DNA of 64,000 nt from Flavobacterium sp. LC2016-01. Lineage in GTDB: Bacteria > Bacteroidota > Bacteroidia > Flavobacteriales > Flavobacteriaceae. The stretch covers positions 186,001-250,000 of the forward strand of contig NZ_WMIC01000003.1 in assembly GCF_009711135.1 (NCBI RefSeq), written 5' to 3'. Positions within the stretch are counted from its first letter, which is position 1, and the number at the start of each line of letters is the position of its first letter. Position numbers and translations under genes: made by a program. The notes under the pieces are model-generated. The model did no database searches. It was not told the DNA's origin and was given only the letters and a program-made list of their open reading frames with translations. Of the stretch, positions 54,901 to 62,636 are shown one piece after another.

Positions 54901-55599
54901 GAAATGGCAAATGCTATGTACTTAGCAGGTTTTGATGTAAAAGACGTTCACATGACCGATTTAATTTCGGGTCGTGAAACTCTTGAAGATATTCAGTTTA
55001 TCGGTGCAGTTGGAGGATTCTCTAACTCAGATGTTTTAGGTTCTGCTAAAGGTTGGGCTGGAGCTTTCTTATACAACGAAAAAGCAAAAACAGCTTTGGA
55101 TAAATTCTTCAAAAGAGAAGATACTTTATCTGTTGGAATCTGTAACGGATGTCAGTTGTTTATGGAATTGGAAGTGATTAATCCAGAGCATGAAGTTCAT
55201 GGAAAAATGCTTCATAATGAAAGTAACAAACACGAAAGTATCTTTACTTCTGTAAAAGTTCAGGAAAACAATTCGGTTATGTTATCGACATTGGCTGGAA
55301 GCACTTTAGGAGTTTGGGTTTCTCACGGAGAAGGAAAATTCAAATTACCTCTTGCTGAAGAAAACTACAACATTGTTTCTAAATATGCTTACGAAGGTTA
55401 TCCAGCAAATCCTAACGGTTCTGATTACAACACCGCTATGATGTGTGACAAAACAGGAAGACATTTGGTGATGATGCCTCACATTGAGCGTTCGACTTTC
55501 CAATGGAACTGGGCATATTATCCAAAAGATAGAAATGACGAGGTTTCACCTTGGCACGAAGCTTTTGTTAATGCCAGAAAATGGATTGAGAAAAACTAA
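51946..55599 (+). CDS. purL: Phosphoribosylformylglycinamidine synthase, single chain
   Basis: Fourth step of purine synthesis: FGAR + glutamine + ATP to FGAM. 1217 residues carry all domains. An N-terminal PurS-like region is followed by ATP-binding synthase halves ([63 protein letters not shown] and SLSMKQKY) and a C-terminal glutamine amidotransferase with nucleophile Cys1066 in [10 protein letters not shown] and His1179/Glu1181 in [11 protein letters not shown], the same spacing as E. coli PurL. Strong codon bias fits high expression. Confidence 0.97.
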   Translation: [1217 protein letters not shown]

Positions 55600-55616
55600 G
55601 AAATATATTTTTACTA

Positions 55617-55649
55617 AAAGCGCCCGATAAATTCGGGCGCTTTTTTTTT
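55617..55649 (+). terminator. Intrinsic terminator after purL
   Basis: Stem AAAGCGCCCGA (55617-55627) with TCGGGCGCTTT (55633-55643), loop TAAAT, then T-tract. Confidence 0.92.
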
Positions 55650-55739
55650 GCCACGAATTTCGCTAATTTTCACTAATTTTTAGTTTTCACAAAAAACAAT
55701 ACCACAAACCAATTCGTGAAAATTCGTGAAATTCGTGGC
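55650..55739. repeat. Palindrome family E
   Basis: Perfect 12-bp outer arms GCCACGAATTTC (55650-55661) and GAAATTCGTGGC (55728-55739), with inner tandem GTGAAAATTCGTGAAATTCG and TTCGCTAATTTTCACTAATT. The same arms occur inside palindrome F (47470-47803). Confidence 0.82.
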
Positions 55740-55822
55740 CAAAAAACACTATTTAAAACTATTCTAAGATTAATTTAATGGTATCTTAAGACAGCTTAAG
55801 CAAGCGTAAACATTCTGGTAAA

Positions 55823-55830
55823 TATCTTTG
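55823..55830 (+). promoter_or_regulatory. Putative -7 element for the TonB-dependent receptor gene
   Basis: TATCTTTG matches TAnnTTTG exactly, but lies only 4 bp before the first ATG (55835). If used, the message would begin near that ATG, favouring the ATG at 55844 or a leaderless start. Confidence 0.4.
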
Positions 55831-55834
55831 TCTC

Positions 55835-58240
55835 ATGAAAAATATGATACGCAAAATATACCTTCCACTTCTCTTATTCATTATAAGCCAATTTTCCTTT
55901 GCTCAAAAAACTGCAGCTATAAAAGGAAATATCACTGACGGAAAACTTCCTGTAGAATTTGTTGATGTTGTTTTAAAAAGAGCCAGCGATTCGACCAAAA
56001 TAGCCAATTATGCTGTGACCGATGTTATGGGGAATTTTGCTTTAGAAAATGTTCCTTCTGGCGATTATCAGCTTCAATTTAAATTAATAGGTTTTAAAAC
56101 TATTTCTCAAAAAATAAAAGTTTCTGAGAGTCCAATTTCTATTGGAACCATCAAATTGCAAAACGACACTAATTTACTGAATGACGTTGTTGTAAAATCT
56201 CAGAAAAAACAAATTCAGAAAACCAACGAGGGTTTTATTTTTAATGCTGTTTCGAATATTTCACAATCTGGCGGAACTGCAACCGATATGTTGAAAAGTA
56301 TTCCGACAGTTGCTGTTGATGCTGAAGGCGGTATTACGCTAAGAGGAAAATCGCCTATGATTTTAATTAATGGAAAAAATTCGGCGATTACTAATATGGA
56401 TCAGATTGCGGCAAGCAGTATTGAAAGCATTGAAATCATCAGTAATCCGACAGCGAAATATGATGCTAATGCAGAAAGCGGGATCATTAATATTAAACTG
56501 AAGAAAAACAATCAAAGCGGTTTAAACGGAGCTGTTGTTTTAGGAGGCGGTTTTGGCGCAAAAGGCAGAATGAACAGCTCGGTTCTTTTAAATAATAAGA
56601 CCGAAAAATGGAATATTGGTTTGGGATATGATAATCGTTTTGCGGGAAGAACCAAAAAAATAAATTCCGATAGAACCAATTATTTTATTGATGATGAACA
56701 TTATATTCATCAAAATAGAAATGACGAACGTACGGAAGGTTTACAGAACTTGAAATTTAATGTTGATTATGCTCCAAATGACAAAAATACCTTTTCGTTT
56801 GAAGCTTTAGGAAACATCGAAACTCAAGATAACGACGAAACTTTGTACACACAGATAAACACCAGCACTAATGCATTTTTCTCAAATAACAAAAGACATT
56901 CTTTAGAACTGGAACGTTCAAAAGTTGGGGAATTGTCTTTTAATTATGACCGAAAATTTTCTGACGAACGAAAAAGCTTGAATACATCAATAACCTCATC
57001 ATTCGGGAAACACAAAGAAAACACGGATATTGATACTTATAATTATGATGAATATCAGCAGCAGATTGGTGAAGCCAAATTACAGCGCACGCACAATTAC
57101 GAGAACCAAAATATCTCTAATGCAATTGTAAATTACGCTTTTCCTGTTTCAGAAAAATCATTTGTAGAAACGGGCTATAAAGGAACATTCCGCTTTTTTA
57201 ATTCTGATTTTGAAAGTGCCGATTTAGTTAATGGCGATTATGTTGTAAATCCCATAGCCAGTAATAGCTTTGAATTTAATGAACAAATAAATGCTGTTTA
57301 TGGAATGCTGAATTCTTTTATCGGCGAAAGCGAAAATCCAAAATGGAAATACAATTTAGGTTTGCGTGCAGAAAATGTTTCCAACACTGGAGCAACTCAA
57401 AACAACAGCGATCGCTTTAGTAATAATTATTTGAAATTCTTTCCATCGGCTTCATTGCAATTGAATTTAAAAGCAGATGAATTTGTCAAACTTGGCTACA
57501 GCAAACGTATCAACCGTCCCGATTTAGACGATTTGAATCCGTTTATTGATATTACAGATGCGCTTAATCCGCATGGTGGAAATCCTTATTTGAAACCTGA
57601 GATTATTCATATTGCCGAAATGAGTTATAATAAAGATTGGAAAAACTATTCGTTATCAGCCAATGCTTTTTACAGAAACACGACTGATGCGATCAGACAA
57701 TATGCAGAATTACAAGATAATGGCGTAATTTTTCTTCAGCCAAGAAATATTGGAAGTACTGTTACTTATGGTTTGGAAACTATTTTCAGCCTTAAACCCA
57801 TTGGTTTTTATGATGCCAATATCAGTTTAACAGCTTTTCAGCAAAATATCAATGCATCAAATCTGGGAGAAGATGTTGTAAATAATGCTTTTAGCTGGTA
57901 CGGAAAAATCATTAATAATTTTGTACCGTGGAAAGGCGGAAAACTTCAGATTATTGGGAATTATAATTCAGCTTTGGCGACAACTCAAGGAAAAAGAATT
58001 CCAATCTATAATGTTGATATGGGATTTCAGCAAAAACTCGGAAAAGGAAATGCCCGCTTAGGATTGGTTGTAACCGATATGTTTAATACGCTCGAAAGCG
58101 GTTATAAAAACAATACCGCATTGTTCAGCAATAACAGAACCAATAAATCAGACACGCGCGCTTTGATGATCACATTTGCTTACACTTTCAAATCTGATTT
58201 TAAAGAGAAACTGCTAGAAAATCAGTTTTCGACAGAATAA
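55835..58240 (+). CDS. TonB-dependent outer-membrane receptor-type protein
   Basis: 801 residues. Signal peptide best read from M4 (MIRKIYLPLLLFIISQFSFAQ). A CarboxypepD_reg-like domain follows (AAIKGNITDGKLPVEFVDVVLKRASDSTKIANYAVTDVMGNFALENVPSGDYQLQFKLIGF), then a plug (GGTATDMLKSIPTVAVDAEGGITLRGKSPMILINGKN) and a large beta-barrel (FVKLGYSKRINRPDLDDLNPFIDITDALNPHGGNPYLKPEI, VTYGLETIFSLKPIGFYDANISL) of the outer_membrane_beta-barrel family. Uptake or surface role; substrate unknown, as no SusD-like partner is present. Confidence 0.92.
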   Translation: MKNMIRKIYLPLLLFIISQFSFAQKTAAIKGNITDGKLPVEFVDVVLKRASDSTKIANYAVTDVMGNFALENVPSGDYQLQFKLIGFKTISQKIKVSESPISIGTIKLQNDTNLLNDVVVKSQKKQIQKTNEGFIFNAVSNISQSGGTATDMLKSIPTVAVDAEGGITLRGKSPMILINGKNSAITNMDQIAASSIESIEIISNPTAKYDANAESGIINIKLKKNNQSGLNGAVVLGGGFGAKGRMNSSVLLNNKTEKWNIGLGYDNRFAGRTKKINSDRTNYFIDDEHYIHQNRNDERTEGLQNLKFNVDYAPNDKNTFSFEALGNIETQDNDETLYTQINTSTNAFFSNNKRHSLELERSKVGELSFNYDRKFSDERKSLNTSITSSFGKHKENTDIDTYNYDEYQQQIGEAKLQRTHNYENQNISNAIVNYAFPVSEKSFVETGYKGTFRFFNSDFESADLVNGDYVVNPIASNSFEFNEQINAVYGMLNSFIGESENPKWKYNLGLRAENVSNTGATQNNSDRFSNNYLKFFPSASLQLNLKADEFVKLGYSKRINRPDLDDLNPFIDITDALNPHGGNPYLKPEIIHIAEMSYNKDWKNYSLSANAFYRNTTDAIRQYAELQDNGVIFLQPRNIGSTVTYGLETIFSLKPIGFYDANISLTAFQQNINASNLGEDVVNNAFSWYGKIINNFVPWKGGKLQIIGNYNSALATTQGKRIPIYNVDMGFQQKLGKGNARLGLVVTDMFNTLESGYKNNTALFSNNRTNKSDTRALMITFAYTFKSDFKEKLLENQFSTE

Positions 58241-58315
58241 TAATTCGTAAAATAAAAATCTGATAATTTTTTCATTCTTGTAATTGGGATTTATTTTTTC
58301 TATGGAAATTTAAAG

Positions 58316-58323
58316 TATATTCG
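58316..58323 (+). promoter_or_regulatory. Putative -7 element for the secreted protein at 58384
   Basis: TATATTCG, one change from TAnnTTTG, 60 bp before the ATG. No correctly spaced TTG. Confidence 0.35.
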
Positions 58324-58383
58324 CCTTGAAAATCTGCCGCTGATTTTCCCTAAAGACCAAAAACATTTAAACCCTACTATAGA

Positions 58384-58815
58384 ATGAAATCTGTACACGT
58401 ATTGCTTATTGCCTTATTTTTTGTTGTTGCGAAATCTTATTCGCAAGCTGAAGTAAACACAATCACTCATAATTCTAAAGAGCGCTATATTACAACCACA
58501 ATCGGTTTTCCGGTTCCGGGAACTTATGCACCAATTGGCCAAAAAGGACCTATTACACAATTAAATCCAGATGGAACAGGATTTATTCAAGCAGATGATT
58601 TGAGTAAAAACAAAATCAACTGGGGAATCGAATGTACAGAAGAGGGAATTCCGGTTTTCAAGGAAGGATTCAACAGTAAATCATACACTTTTTGGTACAG
58701 ACCGAATGACAGCAACGAATGGTCTTATTCTCAATTCTCCATTCATTTTGCGAAGAAAAAAATGTTTCTGATGGGAGAAAGAGTCAAAGAATATGAAGAT
58801 TTTAACGTGCAATAA
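58384..58815 (+). CDS. Small secreted protein of unknown function
   Basis: 143 residues. Signal peptide MKSVHVLLIALFFVVAKSYSQ. The mature part has a beta-rich pattern: TTTIGFPVPGTYAPIGQKGPITQLNPDGTGFIQADDLSKNKINWGIECTEEGIPVFKEGF, then SKSYTFWYRPNDSNEWSYSQFSIHFAKKKMFLMGERVKEYEDF. No family was recognised. A single cysteine (ECTEE). The spacer on each side is about 150-180 bp, so it is probably a separate gene. Confidence 0.7.
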   Translation: MKSVHVLLIALFFVVAKSYSQAEVNTITHNSKERYITTTIGFPVPGTYAPIGQKGPITQLNPDGTGFIQADDLSKNKINWGIECTEEGIPVFKEGFNSKSYTFWYRPNDSNEWSYSQFSIHFAKKKMFLMGERVKEYEDFNVQ

Positions 58816-58999
58816 TCTCCAAAAAAAATACTATTTTTTTTAATTAGATAATTTGTAATTTTTTCGAAAATTTACTACAAAAAAGAAAACGTTTTCGTTG
58901 ATTTTTAATAGTCCCTATAAATTTTCCCATAAAATTCCACAAAATTAAAAATTATACCTATTTTTTATTTAATTTGCGATAAAATTCAATATATTAAAC

Positions 59000-60778
59000 A
59001 TGGTTTCAATCACACGCCTTTTTGATTTTCCCTATTATCAACAAGAAACTTATAACCTTCCGGTTGCTTTAGCAACAAAAAAAAACGGAGTCTGGGAAAA
59101 AACATCTAGCCAGGAATATATTGCAAAAGCAAATGCTGTTTCAAGAGCATTATTGCGCATGGGCATTCAGAAAGATGATAAAATTGCCTTAATTACATCA
59201 AACAACCGTACCGAATGGAATATAATGGATATTGGTGTTCTGCAGACAGGCGCGCAGACCGTTCCAATTTACCCGACTATTTCTGAAGAGGATTACGAGT
59301 ATATATTAAATCACAGCGGCAGTATGTACTGTTTTGTTTCTGATGATGAAGTGCTTCAAAAAGTACGACTAATTCAAGCAAATGTGCCTACGTTAAAAGA
59401 AGTATATTCTTTTAATGAAATTCCAGAATGCAAACACTGGAGCGATTTACTTATTTTAGGAGAAGACGAAAGCAATCAAAATGAAGTTGAAGCTAGAAAA
59501 GACAGTATAAAAACGGACGATCTTGCTACAATTATTTATACTTCTGGAACAACCGGAAGACCAAAAGGCGTTATGCTTTCGCACAAAAATATTGTTTCAA
59601 ATGTTTTAGACAGCGCGCCTAGAATCCCGTTTGATCCAGGAAAAAGCACGGCGTTGAGCTTCTTGCCTATCTGCCATATTTTTGAAAGAATGATCTTGTA
59701 CATTTATCAATATTATGGAGTTTCGGTTTATTTTGGAGAATCAATTGACAAAATCAGTGACAACTTAAAAGAAGTTCGTCCAACTGTAATTACAGCTGTA
59801 CCAAGGCTTTTAGAGAAAGTTTACGATAAAATTTATGCAAAAGGAACTGAATTAACCGGCATCAAGAAAAAACTGTTTTTCTGGGCTATTGATTTAGGTT
59901 TAAAATACGAACCGTATGGAGCAAATGGTTTCTGGTACGAATTTCAATTAAAAATTGCCCGCAAACTTATTTTCAGCAAATGGAAAGAAGGTTTGGGTGG
60001 AAATTTAGATTTGATGGTTTCTGGAAGTGCCGCTTTACAGCCACGTTTGACTAGAGTTTTTGCTGCTGCAGAAATTCCAGTTATGGAAGGTTACGGATTA
60101 TCTGAAACTTCTCCGGTAATTGCGGTAAACGATCAAAGAAACAGAGGTTTCAAAATTGGAACTGTTGGAAAAGTAATTCGCAACGTAGAAGTTAAAATTG
60201 CTGAAGACGGAGAAATCCTTTGTAAAGGACCAAACGTAATGTTAGGTTATTTTAAAGACGAAGAAAAAACGGCTGAAGCTTTACAAGATGGCTATTTCCA
60301 TACAGGAGATATTGGAGAAATCGACAGTGAAGGTTTCTTAAAAATCACCGACCGTAAAAAAGAAATGTTCAAAACTTCAGGAGGTAAATATATTGCACCA
60401 CAAATCATTGAAAATGCCATGAAACAATCACGTTTTATTGAGCAGATTATGGTAATTGGTGATGGTGAAAAAATGCCTGGTGCTTTTATTCAGCCAAATT
60501 TTGAATTCGTAAAAGAATGGGCAAAAATCCATAAAATTACTTTAGGAAGTACAGATGCAGCAATAAGCGAAAATCCAGATGTAATCAAACGAATTGACGA
60601 AGAAGTTGAAGGTATCAATGAGAAATTTGGAAACTGGGAAAAAATCAAGCGTTTTGAGTTAACTCCAGATGTTTGGTCTATCGACGGCGGACAGCTTACT
60701 CCTACTCTAAAATTAAAACGTAAAATCATTAAAGAAATTTATAAAGATCTTTACGCTAAAATCTATGGTCATAATTAA
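59000..60778 (+). CDS. Long-chain fatty acid-CoA ligase (AMP-forming)
   Basis: 592 residues. The phosphate loop TIIYTSGTTGRPKGVMLSHKN, the adenylate motif GYGLSETSPVIAVN, the hinge YFHTGDIGEIDSEGFLKITDRKKEMFKTSGGKYIAP and a C-terminal KLKRKIIKEIYKDL are all intact. The long spacer before the second domain (KLFFWAIDLGLKYEPYGANG) is the eukaryote-type FAA/LACS arrangement common in Bacteroidota. It activates fatty acids for phospholipid synthesis or beta-oxidation. Confidence 0.94.
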   Translation: MVSITRLFDFPYYQQETYNLPVALATKKNGVWEKTSSQEYIAKANAVSRALLRMGIQKDDKIALITSNNRTEWNIMDIGVLQTGAQTVPIYPTISEEDYEYILNHSGSMYCFVSDDEVLQKVRLIQANVPTLKEVYSFNEIPECKHWSDLLILGEDESNQNEVEARKDSIKTDDLATIIYTSGTTGRPKGVMLSHKNIVSNVLDSAPRIPFDPGKSTALSFLPICHIFERMILYIYQYYGVSVYFGESIDKISDNLKEVRPTVITAVPRLLEKVYDKIYAKGTELTGIKKKLFFWAIDLGLKYEPYGANGFWYEFQLKIARKLIFSKWKEGLGGNLDLMVSGSAALQPRLTRVFAAAEIPVMEGYGLSETSPVIAVNDQRNRGFKIGTVGKVIRNVEVKIAEDGEILCKGPNVMLGYFKDEEKTAEALQDGYFHTGDIGEIDSEGFLKITDRKKEMFKTSGGKYIAPQIIENAMKQSRFIEQIMVIGDGEKMPGAFIQPNFEFVKEWAKIHKITLGSTDAAISENPDVIKRIDEEVEGINEKFGNWEKIKRFELTPDVWSIDGGQLTPTLKLKRKIIKEIYKDLYAKIYGHN

Positions 60779-60802
60779 AATTCCAAAATAATTAACCAAA
60801 GG

Positions 60803-60838
60803 AAAAGGCTGTCTTTATTTAGACAGCCTTTTTTTATT
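60803..60838. terminator. Bidirectional intrinsic terminator
   Basis: A 12-bp stem (60803-60814 with 60821-60832) with T-tract on the plus side, shared by the ligase gene and the convergent minus gene whose stop is at 60834. Confidence 0.88.
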
Positions 60839-62636
60839 TTCTTGCTTTTAGTTTATACTTCATAATATCCTTAAGCATCGATTTATTGTTTTCATTAAAA
60901 GCAATCAATTCTGATGCGATGTCAGGTTTAACACTAATCTTGTCAGCCACGATTTCGTAAGCAATGTTTTTAGTGAGTTCTTCTAAATTCTCATGTTTCT
61001 TATACTCATGTTTCATGGCCTGCAAAAACAGCTCAGAATTTTCTGCCGACACCTCTGTTTCATAAATTGAAGTTATAGCCCCCGATAATTTCTCTGTCGA
61101 TTCTATATTTACAAAATAGTTATTCAGGCAATTAAACGCATCTTTATTGCTTTTCCAGCCTGTCAGCAGTACTTCTTGTGCTGCGTTTACATTTCTGATT
61201 TTATCTTTGTAAATAAATGACGCTTTCACATATTGGTTATTCGTTTTATACCCCTCTATTACTTTACCATAATACTTGTCAGCCTCTAGTTTGTCTTTTA
61301 GAATGGTATACAAATCGCCAACTTTCTCATCTTGATTAAGTTCGCGATATAGTTCAATCGCTTGCTTATAAACATGTCCTTTTTCGTAACACTCAGCTGC
61401 TTTGTTTTTGTTATTGCAATATTTAAGATGAACAGCCGCAGCTTCGCTGAACAACTCACCTTCCTCAAGAACATCAGCTGCTTTATAATGATTTTTGAGC
61501 AGTTTCATATACACATGCGCCGCCTTTGTATAATCTTTTCTTTCTTTAAATTCCGTGGCCATTTTTTCATATCGATTTTGTATAGTGGCAAAACGCTCAG
61601 AATCTATCAAGGCCGAACCTCCTCCTGATGCCGATGGCTGACGTGGTGGCGAATAACTCCCAGAAGAACTGGAAGAACTATTATTAATAAGCGCTAGTGC
61701 GATTATTAAACCAATTGCAAACACAATAACAATCAAAGCAAGAGATGAATTGGTTCCGACATTAGTATTAGTGAAATCACAACTTTTAAGATTAAACAGC
61801 ATAACCAGCACAAAAATTATCTTAAAGACAATTATAAAAGGCTTGCCATCAAATCCAGATTCATTTATTGTATTTCTTCTTCCTCCTGAAAAAGAACCAC
61901 CGCCAGAGAATCCAGAACCATTTCCTTCAAAAGAAAATTTTCCATCAAATCCTCCTCTTGCAGTTCCTAATGTATCCAGAGGAATAGCCAGTTTTAAAGC
62001 CATTTCAGGGTTTTCATCAAGAAACGCCAAAAACTTATCCATTTCCTTTTGATTCCCTTTCATTAACTCCTCCATATCAAATGGCAATTCATCGGGCATA
62101 TCTTCTTGTGAAAATGGTTTTTCTAGCGCTTCCAGAATATCTTCCGTATTTGCTTCGTAACGCAATGATGCTATATATTGCGGAATATGAACTGTTTTTG
62201 AAGGTTCGATTATATCAATTTCTTTAAAAACTGGTGCTTCTAGTAAATCGATCCACGAAACTTCTTCTTTTAATTCTACCAATCCAATATCCGGATGCAT
62301 GAAATGATAATGCTCTGAAAACAAATTGTGCCACTCAGCCTTTGTTAGCTGAGGGGTCACAATTGTATTTTCGGGAATAAATAATTTGTTTTCTATCAAT
62401 TGACAGAAATAATTCCTTCCAATACGATCTGCTTTAATGCTATTCTGATCCAAAACCAATAAACATCCAAATAGCTCGTTTGCATTTGCTCCTGGAACTG
62501 GAAAAGCTTTGACCAAATGGAACGCTAATCCAATATTCTGAATTTCCTGAAGCCATACTTTTGGCAATCCACTTTTTATAAAGACACCTCCTTTGGGAAA
62601 TGTGTTTTTAGAATTTATTCTAAGTTTAAGTTCCAT
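60834..62636 (-). CDS. Membrane-anchored protein with N-terminal unknown domain and TPR-like solenoid (possible MoxR-vWA ternary-system component)
   Basis: 600 residues in four parts. (1) Residues 1-165, a globular domain not firmly recognised (VWLQEIQNIGLAFHLVKAFPVPGANANELFGCLLVL, EWHNLFSEHYHFMHPDIGLVELKEEVSWIDLLEAP), similar in feel to the bpX-type domains of MoxR-vWA-propeller systems. (2) Acidic segment and Gly/Ser-rich linker (180-262). (3) Two membrane helices (about 266-283 and 298-318) with a Ser/Pro/Gly linker. (4) A TPR-like helical solenoid (350-520: YTKAAHVYMKLL, KAADVLEEGELFSEAAAVHLKY, KAAECYEKGHVYKQAIELYREL). The start overlaps the upstream gene by 11 bp, indicating coupled translation. 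Function is inferred, not shown. Confidence 0.72.
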   Translation of the reverse strand: MELKLRINSKNTFPKGGVFIKSGLPKVWLQEIQNIGLAFHLVKAFPVPGANANELFGCLLVLDQNSIKADRIGRNYFCQLIENKLFIPENTIVTPQLTKAEWHNLFSEHYHFMHPDIGLVELKEEVSWIDLLEAPVFKEIDIIEPSKTVHIPQYIASLRYEANTEDILEALEKPFSQEDMPDELPFDMEELMKGNQKEMDKFLAFLDENPEMALKLAIPLDTLGTARGGFDGKFSFEGNGSGFSGGGSFSGGRRNTINESGFDGKPFIIVFKIIFVLVMLFNLKSCDFTNTNVGTNSSLALIVIVFAIGLIIALALINNSSSSSSGSYSPPRQPSASGGGSALIDSERFATIQNRYEKMATEFKERKDYTKAAHVYMKLLKNHYKAADVLEEGELFSEAAAVHLKYCNNKNKAAECYEKGHVYKQAIELYRELNQDEKVGDLYTILKDKLEADKYYGKVIEGYKTNNQYVKASFIYKDKIRNVNAAQEVLLTGWKSNKDAFNCLNNYFVNIESTEKLSGAITSIYETEVSAENSELFLQAMKHEYKKHENLEELTKNIAYEIVADKISVKPDIASELIAFNENNKSMLKDIMKYKLKARK

